A DNA stretch of 64,000 nt, taken from positions 186,001 to 250,000 of the forward strand of contig JAZGUH010000700.1 of NCBI GenBank assembly GCA_037893225.1, in the 5' to 3' direction. How positions within the stretch are numbered: the stretch's first letter is position 1; every line of letters begins with the position of its first letter. A program made the translations under genes and the position numbers. Positions 42,201 to 54,673 of this stretch are shown here, piece after piece. This stretch comes from Hippasteria phrygiana (lineage: Eukaryota; Echinodermata; Asteroidea; Valvatida; Goniasteridae). The notes beneath the pieces were generated by a model. That model did not search any database and was not told where the DNA came from. It saw nothing but the letters and a program-made list of their open reading frames with translations.

Positions 42201-42485
42201 TGAGTAAAGCAAGTCATACCCTAGGGAATTTGACAGGCATGGAGCAATAAATAGAAGGTAATATGCACACAGATGTTGGCCGGAAAGAAAATAAACATTG
42301 CGAGGTTTGAATTTTCTCCACAAGTTTTAACTCTAAGAAGCCGCCGATAATTGCAACATGTAGCGCCAGATCTAAGTTATCCATACATGTCAAAATTACT
42401 GAATTTGGTTGATATTTCATGCAATTATGAATGAGTAAAGCAAGTCATACCCCAGGGAATTTGACATGCATGGAGCAATAAATAG
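39243..42485 (+). repeat. 3,240-bp (14-mer) tandem duplicate of 36003-39242
   Basis: Every monomer from 39416 to 42214 matches the one 3,240 bp to its left (36176 to 38974), including the private ctaagttatcc substitution now at 42377. The two copies abut at about 39243 inside a chimeric monomer, which is what a direct tandem duplication by misaligned exchange between non-identical monomers would leave. The copies end at about 42485, where 42445 continues as the agacgg, ttggacgg type. Confidence 0.87.
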
Positions 42486-45453
42486 ACGGTAATATGCACA
42501 CAGATGTTGGACGGAAAGAAAATAAACATTGCGAGGTTTGAATTTTCTCCACAAGTTTTAACTCTAGGAAGCCGCCGATGATTGCAACATGTAGCGCCAG
42601 ATCTAAGCTATCCATACATGTCAACATTACTGAATTTGGTTGATATTTCATGCAATTATGAATGAGTAAAGCAAGTCATACCCCATCGAATTTGACATGC
42701 ATGGAGCAATAAATAGACGGTAATATGCACACAGATGTTGGCCGGAAAGAAAATAAACATTGCGAGGTTTGAATTTTCTCCACAAGTTTTAATTCTAAGA
42801 AGCCGCCGATAATTGCAACATGTAGCGCCAGATCTAAGCTATCCATACATGTCAAAATTACTGCATTTGGTTGATATTTCATGCAATTATGAATGAGTAA
42901 AGCAAGTCCATACCCCAGGGAATTTGACATGCATGGAGCAATAAATAGAAGGTAATATGCACACAGATGTTGGCCGGAAAGAAAATAAACATTGCGAGGT
43001 TTGAATTTTCTCCACAAGTGTTAACTCTAAGAAGCCGCCGATAATTGCAACATGTAGCGCCAGATCTAAGCTATCCATACATGTCAAAATTACTGCATTT
43101 GGTTGATATTTCATGCAATTATGAATGAGTAGAGCAAGTCCATACCCCAGGGAATTTGACAGGCATGGAGCAATAAATAGAAGGTAATATGCACACAGGT
43201 GTTGGCCGGAAAGAAAATAAACATTGCGAGGTTTGAATTTTCTCCACAAGTGTTAACTCTAAGAAGCCGCCGATAATTGCAACATGTAGCGCCAGATCTA
43301 AGCTATCCATACATGTCAAAATTACTGCATTTGGTTGATATTTCATGCAATTATGAATGAGTAAAGCAAGTCCATACCCCAGGGAATTTGACATGCATGG
43401 AGCAATAAATAGAAGGTAATATGCACACAGATGTTGGCCGGAAAGAAAATAAACATTGCGAGGTTTGAATTTTCTCCACAAGTGTTAACTCTAAGAAGCC
43501 GCCGATAATTGCAACATGTAGCGCCAGATCTAAGCTATCCATACATGTCAAAATTACTGCATTTGGTTGATATTTCATGCAATTATGAATGAGTAAAGCA
43601 AGTCCATACCCCAGGGAATTTGACATGCATGGAGCAATAAATAGAAGGTAATATGCACACAGATGTTGGCCGGAAAGAAAATAAACATTGCGAGGTTTGA
43701 ATTTTCTCCGCAAGTGTTAACTCTAAGAAGCCGCCGATAATTGCAACATGTAGCGCCAGATCTAAGCTATCCATACATGTCAAAATTACTGTATTTGGTT
43801 TATATTTCATGCAATTATGAATGAGTAAAGCAAGTCATACCCTAGGGAATTTGACAGGCATGGAGCAATAAATAGAAGGTAATATGCACACAGATGTTGG
43901 CCGGAAAGAAAATAAACATTGCGAGGTTTGAATTTTCTCCACAAGTTTTAACTCTAAGAAGCCGCCGATAATTACAACATGTAGCGCCAGATCTAAGCTA
44001 TCCATACATGTCAAAATTACTGAATTTGGTTGATATTTCATGCAATTATGAATGAGTAAAGCAAGTCATACCCTAGGGAATTTGACAGGCATGGAGCAAT
44101 AAATAGAAGGTAATATGCACACAGATGTTGGCCGGAAAGAAAATAAACATTGCGAGGTTTGAATTTTCTCCACAAGTGTTAACTCTAAGAAGCCGCCGAT
44201 AATTGCAACATGTAGCGCCAGATCTAAGCTATCCATACATGTCAAAATTACTGCATTTGGTTGATATTTCATGCAATTATGAATGAGTAAAGCAAGTCAT
44301 ACCCTAGGGAATTTGACAGGCATGGAGCAATACATAGAAGGTAATATGCACACAGATGTTGGCCGGAAAGAAAATAAACATTGCGAGGTTTGAATTTTCT
44401 CCACAAGTGTTAACTCTAAGAAGCCGCCGATAATTGCAACATGTAGCGCCAGATCTAAGCTATCCATACATGTCAAAATTACTGAATTTGGTTGATATTT
44501 CATGCAATTATGAATGAGTAAAGCAAGTCATACCCCAGGGAATTTGACATGCATGGAGCAATAAATAGACGGTAATATGCACACAGATGTTGGACGGAAA
44601 GAAAATAAACATTGCGAGGTTTGAATTTTCTCCACAAGTTTTAACTCTAGGAAGCCGCCGATGATTGCAACATGTAGCGCCAGATCTAAGCTATCCATAC
44701 ATGTCAACATTACTGAATTTGGTTGATATTTCATGCAATTATGAATGAGTAAAGCAAGTCATACCCCAGGGAATTTGACATGCATGGAGCAATAAATAGA
44801 CGGTAATATGCACACAGATGTTGGCCGGAAAGAAAATAAACATTGCGAGGTTTGAATTTTCTCCACAAGTTTTAATTCTAAGAAGCCGCCGATAATTGCA
44901 ACATGTAGCGCCAGATCTAAGCTATCCATACATGTCAAAATTACTGCATTTGGTTGATATTTCATGCAATTATGAATGAGTAAAGCAAGTCCATACCCCA
45001 GGGAATTTGACATGCATGGAGCAATAAATAGAAGGTAATATGCACACAGATGTTGGCCGGAAAGAAAATAAACATTGCGAGGTTTGAATTTTCTCCACAA
45101 GTGTTAACTCTAAGAAGCCGCCGATAATTGCAACATGTAGCGCCAGATCTAAGCTATCCATACATGTCAAAATTACTGCATTTGGTTGATATTTCATGCA
45201 ATTATGAATGAGTAAAGCAAGTCCATACCCCAGGGAATTTGACATGCATGGAGCAATAAATAGAAGGTAATATGCACACAGATGTTGGCCGGAAAGAAAA
45301 TAAACATTGCGAGGTTTGAATTTTCTCCACAAGTGTTAACTCTAAGAAGCCGCCGATAATTGCAACATGTAGCGCCAGATCTAAGCTATCCATACATGTC
45401 AAAATTACTGAATTTGGTTGATATTTCATGCAATTATGAATGAGTAAAGCAAG
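42486..45453 (+). repeat. Block joining the 14-mer region to a module like 14.9-16.5 kb
   Basis: After monomers of the caacattac and catcgaa types (42445, 42676), tccatacc monomers follow with private bases at 43710 (ctccgcaag) and 43974 (attacaac). From 44066 the order matches 14873 onward: a cctaggg monomer, a gcaatacatag monomer (44297), the ttggacgg/caacattac monomer (44528), a gttttaattc monomer (44759) and two tccatacc monomers. It then reaches a unit start at 45454. The ttggacgg variant near 44592 is the last one seen in the window. Confidence 0.78.
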
Positions 45454-47053
45454 TCATACCCCAGGGAATTTGACATGCATGGAGCAATAAATAGACGGTA
45501 ATATGCACACAGATGTTGGCCGGAAAGAAAATAAACATTGCGAGGTTTGAATTTTCTCCACAAGTTTTAACTCTAGGAAGCCGCCGATGATTGCAACATG
45601 TAGCGCCATATCTAAGCTATCCATACATGTCAAAATTACTGTATTTGGTTTATATTTCATGCAATTATGAATGAGTAAAGCAAGTCATACCCTAGGGAAT
45701 TTGACAGGCATGGAGCAATAAATAGAAGGTAATATGCACACAGATGTTGGCCGGAAAGAAAATAAACATTGCGAGGTTTGAATTTTCTCCACAAGTGTTA
45801 ACTCTAAGAAGCCGCCGATAATTGCAACATGTAGCGCCAGATCTAAGCTATCCATACATGTCAAAATTACTGAATTTGGTTGATATTTCATGCAATTATG
45901 AATGAGTAAAGCAAGTCCATACCCCAGGGAATTTGACATGCATGGAGCAATAAATAGAAGGTAATATGCACACAGATGTTGGCCGGAAAGAAAATAAACA
46001 TTGCGAGGTTTGAATTTTCTCCACAAGTGTTAACTCTAAGAAGCCGCCGATAATTGCAACATGTAGCGCCAGATCTAAGCTATCCATACATGTCAAAATT
46101 ACTGCATTTGGTTGATATTTCATGCAATTATGAATGAGTAAAGCAAGTCCATACCCCAGGGAATTTGACATGCATGGAGCAATAAATAGAAGGTAATATG
46201 CACACAGATGTTGGCCGGAAAGAAAATAAACATTGCGAGGTTTGAATTTTCTCCACAAGTGTTAACTCTAAGAAGCCGCCGATAATTGCAACATGTAGCG
46301 CCAGATCTAAGCTATCCATACATGTCAAAATTACTGAATTTGGTTGATATTTCATGCAATTATGAATGAGTAAAGCAAGTCATACCCCAGGGAATTTGAC
46401 ATGCATGGAGCAATAAATAGACGGTAATATGCACACAGATGTTGGCCGGAAAGAAAATAAACATTGCGAGGTTTGAATTTTCTCCACAAGTTTTAACTCT
46501 AGGAAGCCGCCGATGATTGCAACATGTAGCGCCAGATCTAAGCTATCCATACATGTCAAAATTACTGAATTTGGTTGATATTTCATGCAATTATGAATGA
46601 GTAAAGCAAGTCCATACCCCAGGGAATTTGACATGCATGGAGCAATAAATAGACGGTAACATGTACACAGATGTTGGCCGGAAAGAAAATAAACATTGCG
46701 AGGTTTGAATTTTCTCCACAAGTTTTAACTCTAGGAAGCCGCCGATGATTGCAACATGTAGCGCCAGATCTAAGCTATCCATACATGTCAAAATTACTGT
46801 ATTTGGTTGATATTTCATGCAATTATGAATGAGTAGAGCAAGTCATACCCCAGGGAATTTGACAGGCATGGAGCAATAAATAGAAGGTAATATGCACACA
46901 GATGTTGGCCGGAAAGAAAATAAACATTGCGAGGTTTGAATTTTCTCCACAAGTTTTAACTCTAAGAAGCCGCCGATAATTGCAACATGTAGCGCCAGAT
47001 CTAAGCTATCCATACATGTCAAAATTACTGAATTTGGTTGATATTTCATGCAA
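45454..47053 (+). repeat. Transition block; long-range match to 16.9-17.4 kb
   Basis: It starts with a unit-start monomer bearing the private base t at 45609 (gcgccatatc). Monomers from about 46591 resemble those from 16956, and 46843 onward matches 17208 onward at an offset of 29,635 bp. The corresponding copy near 46815 reads tttcatgc where 17180 reads tttaatgc, so the open frame keeps its ATG here. The acatgtacac type reappears near 46670, for the first time since about 26980. Confidence 0.75.
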
Positions 47054-48926
47054 TTATGAATGAGTAAAGCAAGTCCATACCCCAGGGAATTTGACATGCA
47101 TGGAGCAATAAATAGACGGTAACATGTACACAGATGTTGGCCGGAAAGAAAATAAACATTGCGAGGTTTGAATTTTCTCCACAAGTTTTAACTCTAGGAA
47201 GCCGCCGATAATTGCAACATGTAGCGCCAGATCTAAGCTATCCATACATGTCAAAATTACTGAATTTGGTTGATATTTCATGCAATTATGAATGAGTAAA
47301 GCAAGTCATACCCTAGGGAATTTGACAGGCATGGAGCAATAAATAGACGGTAATATGTACACAGATGTTGGCCGGAAAGAAAATAAACATTGCGAGGTTT
47401 GAATTTTCTCCACAAGTTTTAACTCTAAGAAGCCGCCGATGATTGCAACATGTAGCGCCAGATCTAAGCTATCCATACATGTCAAAATTACTGCATTTGG
47501 TTGATATTTCATGCAATTATGAATGAGTAGATCAAGTCCATACCCCAGGGAATTTGACAGGCATGGAGCAATAAATAGAAGGTAATATGCACACAGATGT
47601 TGGCCGGAAAGAAAATAAACATTGCGAGGTTTGAATTTTCTCCACAAGTTTTAACTCTAAGAAGCCGCCGATGATTGCAACATGTAGCGCCAGATCTAAG
47701 CTATCCATACATGTCAAAATTACTGTATTTGGTTGATATTTCATGCAATTATGAATGAGTAAAGCAAGTCATACCCCAGGGAATTTGACATGCATGGAGC
47801 AATAAATAGACGGTAATATGCACACAGATGTTGGCCGGAAAGAAAATAAACATTGCGAGGTTTGAATTTTCTCCACAAGTTTTAACTCTAGGAAGCCGCC
47901 GATGATTGCAACATGTAGCGCCAGATCTAAGCTATCCATACATGTCAACATTACTGAATTTGGTTGATATTTCATGCAATTATGAATGAGTAAAGCAAGT
48001 CCATACCCCAGGGAATTTGACATGCATGGAGCAATAAATAGACGGTAATATGCACACAGATGTTGGCCGGAAAGAAAATAAACATTGCGAGGTTTGAATT
48101 TTCTCCACAAGTTTTAACTCTAAGAAGCCGCCGATAATTGCAACATGTAGCGCCAGATCTAAGCTATCCATACATGTCAAAATTACTGAAATTGGTTGAT
48201 ATTTCATGCAATTATGAATGAGTAAAGCAAGTCCATACCCCAGGGAATTTGACATGCATGGAGCAATAAATAGAAGGTAATATGCACACAGATGTTGGCC
48301 GGAAAGAAAATAAACATTGCGAGGTTTGAATTTTCTCCACAAGTTTTAACTCTAGGAAGCCGCCGATGATTGCAACATGTAGCTCCAGATCTAAGCTATC
48401 CATACATTTCAAAATTACTGTATTTGGTTTATATTTCATGCAATTATGAATGAGTAAAGCAAGTCATACCCTAGGGAATTTGACAGGCATGGAGCAATAA
48501 ATAGAAGGTAATATGCACACAGATGTTGGCCGGAAAGAAAATAAACATTGCGAGGTTTGAATTTTCTCCACAAGTGTTAACTCTAAGAAGCCGCCGATAA
48601 TTGCAACATGTAGCGCCAGATCTAAGCTATCCATACATGTCAAAATTACTGAATTTGGTTGATATTTCATGCAATTATGAATGAGTAAAGCAAGTCCATA
48701 CCCCAGGGAATTTGACATGCATGGAGCAATAAATAGACGGTAACATGTACACAGATGTTGGCCGCAAAGAAAATAAACATTGCGAGGTTTGAATTTTCTC
48801 CACAAGTTTTAACTCTAGGAAGCCGCCGATAATTGCAACATGTAGCGCCAGATCTAAGCTATCCATACATGTCAAAATTACTGAATTTGCTTGATATTTC
48901 ATGCAATTATGAATGAGTAAAGCAAG
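47054..48926 (+). repeat. 1,621-bp 7-mer unit, copy 1
   Basis: Monomers at 47306, 47532 (preceded by the rare gtagatcaagtcc), 47769, 47980 and the first part of 48212 recur 1,621 bp later from 48927. The monomer ending near 48195 has ctgaaattgg, a marker of the 927-bp module found again further right. The last monomers of this copy are unusually rich in private changes: 48384 (tagctccag), near 48407 (acatttcaa), near 48765 (gccgcaaag) and near 48890 (tttgcttg). Confidence 0.82.
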
Positions 48927-50045
48927 TCATACCCTAGGGAATTTGACAGGCATGGAGCAATAAATAGACGGTAATATGTACACAGATGTTGGCCGGAAAG
49001 AAAATAAACATTGCGAGGTTTGAATTTTCTCCACAAGTTTTAACTCTAAGAAGCCGCCGATGATTGCAACATGTAGCGCCAGATCTAAGCTATCCATACA
49101 TGTCAAAATTACTGCATTTGGTTGATATTTCATGCAATTATGAATGAGTAGATCAAGTCCATACCCCAGGGAATTTGACAGGCATGGAGCAATAAATAGA
49201 AGGTAATATGCACACAGATGTTGGCCGGAAAGAAAATAAACATTGCGAGGTTTGAATTTTCTCCACAAGTTTTAACTCTAAGAAGCCGCCGATGATTGCA
49301 ACATGTAGCGCCAGATCTAAGCTATCCATACATGTCAAAATTACTGTATTTGGTTGATATTTCATGCAATTATGAATGAGTAAAGCAAGTCATACCCCAG
49401 GGAATTTGACATGCATGGAGCAATAAATAGACGGTAATATGCACACAGATGTTGGCCGGAAAGAAAATAAACATTGCGAGGTTTGAATTTTCTCCACAAG
49501 TTTTAACTCTAGGAAGCCGCCGATGATTGCAACATGTAGCGCCAGATCTAAGCTATCCATACATGTCAACATTACTGAATTTGGTTGATATTTCATGCAA
49601 TTATGAATGAGTAAAGCAAGTCCATACCCCAGGGAATTTGACATGCATGGAGCAATAAATAGACGGTAATATGCACACAGATGTTGGCCGGAAAGAAAAT
49701 AAACATTGCGAGGTTTGAATTTTCTCCACAAGTTTTAACTCTAAGAAGCCGCCGATAATTGCAACATGTAGCGCCAGATCTAAGCTATCCATACATGTCA
49801 AAATTACTGAAATTGGTTGATATTTCATGCAATTATGAATGAGTAAAGCAAGTCCATACCCCAGGGAATTTGACATGCATGGAGCAATAAATAGAAGGTA
49901 ATATGCACACAGATGTTGGCCGGAAAGAAAATAAACATTGCGAGGTTTGAATTTTCTCCACAAGTTTTAACTCTAAGAAGCCGCCGATGATTGCAACATG
50001 TAGCGCCAGATCTAAGCTATCCATACATGTCAAAATTACTGCATT
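48927..50045 (+). repeat. 1,621-bp 7-mer unit, copy 2 (partial)
   Basis: It repeats 47306-48350 with the same gtagatcaagtcc marker near 49149 and the same ctgaaattgg near 49810. It diverges near 49970, where this copy reads gttttaactctaag and the first reads gttttaactctagg. It contains the first full 927-bp module (49390-50316), which the right-hand region reuses. Confidence 0.82.
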
Positions 50046-52359
50046 TGGTTGATATTTCATGCAATTATGAATGAGTAGAGCAAGTCCATACCCCAGGGAA
50101 TTTGACAGGCATGGAGCAATAAATAGAAGGTAATATGCACACAGATGTTGGCCGGAAAGAAAATAAACATTGCGAGGTTTGAATTTTCTCCACAAGTTTT
50201 AACTCTAAGAAGCCGCCGATGATTGCAACATGTAGCGCCAGATCTAAGCTATCCATACATGTCAAAATTACTGTATTTGGTTTATATTTCATGCAATTAT
50301 GAATGAGTAAAGCAAGTCATACCCCAGGGAATTTGACATGCATGGAGCAATAAATAGACGGTAATATGCACACAGATGTTGGCCGGAAAGAAAATAAACA
50401 TTGCGAGGTTTGAATTTTCTCCACAAGTTTTAACTCTAGGAAGCCGCCGATGATTGCAACATGTAGCGCCAGATCTAAGCTATCCATACATGTCAACATT
50501 ACTGAATTTGGTTGATATTTCATGCAATTATGAATGAGTAAAGCAAGTCATACCCCAGGGAATTTGACATGCATGGAGCAATAAATAGACGGTAATATGC
50601 ACACAGATGTTGGCCGGAAAGAAAATAAACATTGCGAGGTTTGAATTTTCTCCACAAGTTTTAACTCTAGGAAGCCGCCGATGATTGCAACATGTAGCGC
50701 CAGATCTAAGCTATCCATACATGTCAAAATTACTGTATTTGGTTTATATTTCATGCAATTATGAATGAGTAAAGCAAGTCATACCCTAGGGAATTTGACA
50801 GGCATGGAGCAATAAATAGAAGGTAATATGCACACAGATGTTGGCCGGAAAGAAAATAAACATTGCGAGGTTTGAATTTTCTCCACAAGTTTTAACTCTA
50901 GGAAGCCGCCGATGATTGCAACATGTAGCGCCAGATCTAAGCTATCCATACATGTCAAAATTACTGTATTTGGTTGATATTTCATGCAATTATGAATGAG
51001 TAAAGCAAGTCATACCCTAGGGAATTTGACAGGCATGGAGCAATAAATAGAAGGTAATATGCACACAGATGTTGGCCGGAAAGAAAATAAACATTGCGAG
51101 GTTTGAATTTTCTCCACAAGTGTTAACTCTAAGAAGCCGCCGATAATTGCAACATGTAGCGCCAGATCTAAGCTATCCATACATGTCAAAATTACTGAAT
51201 TTGGTTGATATTTCATGCAATTATGAATGAGTAAAGCAAGTCCATACCCCAGGGAATTTGACATGCATGGAGCAATAAATAGACGGTAACATGTACACAG
51301 ATGTTGGCCGGAAAGAAAATAAACATTGCGAGGTTTGAATTTTCTCCACAAGTTTTAACTCTAAGAAGCCGCCGATGATTGCAACATGTAGCGCCAGATC
51401 TAAGCTATCCATACATGTCAAAATTACTGTATTTGGTTTATATTTCATGCAATTATGAATGAGTAAAGCAAGTCATACCCCAGGGAATTTGACATGCATG
51501 GAGCAATAAATAGACGGTAATATGCACACAGATGTTGGCCGGAAAGAAAATAAACATTGCGAGGTTTGAATTTTCTCCACAAGTTTTAACTCTAGGAAGC
51601 CGCCGATGATTGCAACATGTAGCGCCAGATCTAAGCTATCCATACATGTCAACATTACTGAATTTGGTTGATATTTCATGCAATTATGAATGAGTAAAGC
51701 AAGTCATACCCCAGGGAATTTGACATGCATGGAGCAATAAATAGACGGTAATATGCACACAGATGTTGGCCGGAAAGAAAATAAACATTGCGAGGTTTGA
51801 ATTTTCTCCACAAGTTTTAACTCTAAGAAGCCGCCGATAATTGCAACCTGTAGCGCCAGATCTAAGCTATCCATACATGTCAAAATTACTGCATTTGGTT
51901 GATATTTCATGCAATTATGAATGAGTAAAGCAAGTCCATACCCCAGGGAATTTGACATGCATGGAGCAATAAATAGAAGGTAATATGCACACAGATGTTG
52001 GCCGGAAAGAAAATAAACATTGCGAGGTTTGAATTTTCTCCACAAGTTTTAACTCTAAGAAGCCGCCGATGATTGCAACATGTAGCGCCAGATCTAAGCT
52101 ATCCATACATGTCAAAATTACTGCATTTGGTTGATATTTCATGCAATTATGAATGAGTAGAGCAAGTCCATACCCCAGGGAATTTGACAGGCATGGAGCA
52201 ATAAATAGAAGGTAATATGCACACAGATGTTGGCCGGAAAGAAAATAAACATTGCGAGGTTTGAATTTTCTCCACAAGTTTTAACTCTAAGAAGCCGCCG
52301 ATGATTGCAACATGTAGCGCCAGATCTAAGCTATCCATACATGTCAAAATTACTGTATT
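50046..52359 (+). repeat. 2,314-bp 10-mer, copy 1
   Basis: The ten monomers with junctions from about 50085 to 52167 recur from about 52399 at an offset of 2,314 bp. The rare ttgcaacctg (51848) is copied to 54162. Unlike the left part of the array, the caacattac monomers here carry ttggccgg instead of ttggacgg. The edge at about 52360 is where gtttgatatt-type sequence gives way to gtttatatt-type sequence in the pair being compared. Confidence 0.83.
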
Positions 52360-54673
52360 TGGTTGATATTTCATGCAATTATGAATGAGTAGAGCAAGTC
52401 CATACCCCAGGGAATTTGACAGGCATGGAGCAATAAATATAAGGTAATATGCACACAGATGTTGGCCGGAAAGAAAATAAACATTGCGAGGTTTGAATTT
52501 TCTCCACAAGTTTTAACTCTAAGAAGCCGCCGATGATTGCAACATGTAGCGCCAGATCTAAGCTATCCATACATGTCAAAATTACTGTATTTGGTTTATA
52601 TTTCATGCAATTATGAATGAGTAAAGCAAGTCATACCCCAGGGAATTTGACATGCATGGAGCAATAAATAGACGGTAATATGCACACAGATGTTGGCCGG
52701 AAAGAAAATAAACATTGCGAGGTTTGAATTTTCTCCACAAGTTTTAACTCTAGGAAGCCGCCGATGATTGCAACATGTAGCGCCAGATCTAAGCTATCCA
52801 TACATGTCAACATTACTGAATTTGGTTGATATTTCATGCAATTATGAATGAGTAAAGCAAGTCATACCCCAGGGAATTTGACATGCATGGAGCAATAAAT
52901 AGACGGTAATATGCACACAGATGTTGGCCGGAAAGAAAATACACATTGCGAGGTTTGAATTTTCTCCACAAGTTTTAACTCTAGGAAGCCGCCGATGATT
53001 GCAACATGTAGCGCCAGATCTAAGCTATCCATACATGTCAAAATTACTGTATTTGGTTTATATTTCATGCAATTATGAATGAGTAAAGCAAGTCATACCC
53101 TAGGGAATTTGACAGGCATGGAGCAATAAATAGAAGGTAATATGCACACAGATGTTGGCCGGAAAGAAAATAAACATTGCGAGGTTTGAATTTTCTCCAC
53201 AAGTTTTAACTCTAGGAAGCCGCCGATGATTGCAACATGTAGCGCCAGATCTAAGCTATCCATACATGTCAAAATTACTGTATTTGGTTGATATTTCATG
53301 CAATTATGAATGAGTAAAGCAAGTCATACCCTAGGGAATTTGACAGGCATGGAGCAATAAATAGAAGGTAATATGCACACAGATGTTGGCCGGAAAGAAA
53401 ATAAACATTGCGAGGTTTGAATTTTCTCCACAAGTGTTAACTCTAAGAAGCCGCCGATAATTGCAACATGTAGCGCCAGATCTAAGCTATCCATACATGT
53501 CAAAATTACTGAATTTGGTTGATATTTCATGCAATTATGAATGAGTAAAGCAAGTCCATACCCCAGGGAATTTGACATGCATGGAGCAATAAATAGACGG
53601 TAACATGTACACAGATGTTGGCCGGAAAGAAAATAAACATTGCGAGGTTTGAATTTTCTCCACAAGTTTTAACTCTAAGAAGCCGCCGATGATTGCAACA
53701 TGTAGCGCCAGATCTAAGCTATCCATACATGTCAAAATTACTGTATTTGGTTTATATTTCATGCAATTATGAATGAGTAAAGCAAGTCATACCCCAGGGA
53801 ATTTGACATGCATGGAGCAATAAATAGACGGTAATATGCACACAGATGTTGGCCGGAAAGAAAATAAACATTGCGAGGTTTGAATTTTCTCCACAAGTTT
53901 TAACTCTAGGAAGCCGCCGATGATTGCAACATGTAGCGCCAGATCTAAGCTATCCATACATGTCAACATTACTGAATTTGGTTGATATTTCATGCAATTA
54001 TGAATGAGTAAAGCAAGTCATACCCCAGGGAATTTGACATGCATGGAGCAATAAATAGACGGTAATATGCACACAGATGTTGGCCGGAAAGAAAATAAAC
54101 ATTGCGAGGTTTGAATTTTCTCCACAAGTTTTAACTCTAAGAAGCCGCCGATAATTGCAACCTGTAGCGCCAGATCTAAGCTATCCATACATGTCAAAAT
54201 TACTGCATTTGGTTGATATTTCATGCAATTATGAATGAGTAAAGCAAGTCCATACCCCAGGGAATTTGACATGCATGGAGCAATAAATAGAAGGTAATAT
54301 GCACACAGATGTTGGCCGGAAAGAAAATAAACATTGCGAGGTTTGAATTTTCTCCACAAGTTTTAACTCTAAGAAGCCGCCGATGATTGCAACATGTAGC
54401 GCCAGATCTAAGCTATCCATACATGTCAAAATTACTGCATTTGGTTGATATTTCATGCAATTATGAATGAGTAGAGCAAGTCCATACCCCAGGGAATTTG
54501 ACAGGCATGGAGCAATAAATAGAAGGTAATATGCACACAGATGTTGGCCGGAAAGAAAATAAACATTGCGAGGTTTGAATTTTCTCCACAAGTTTTAACT
54601 CTAAGAAGCCGCCGATGATTGCAACATGTAGCGCCAGATCTAAGCTATCCATACATGTCAAAATTACTGTATT
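52360..54673 (+). repeat. 2,314-bp 10-mer, copy 2 (tandem with copy 1)
   Basis: It directly follows copy 1 and matches it monomer by monomer from 50065/52379 to 51915/54229. Private differences are 52440 (aatataagg) and 52942 (aaatacacatt), both in this copy only. Copy 2 is itself the start of a longer segment that recurs 8,102 bp to the right. Confidence 0.83.
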
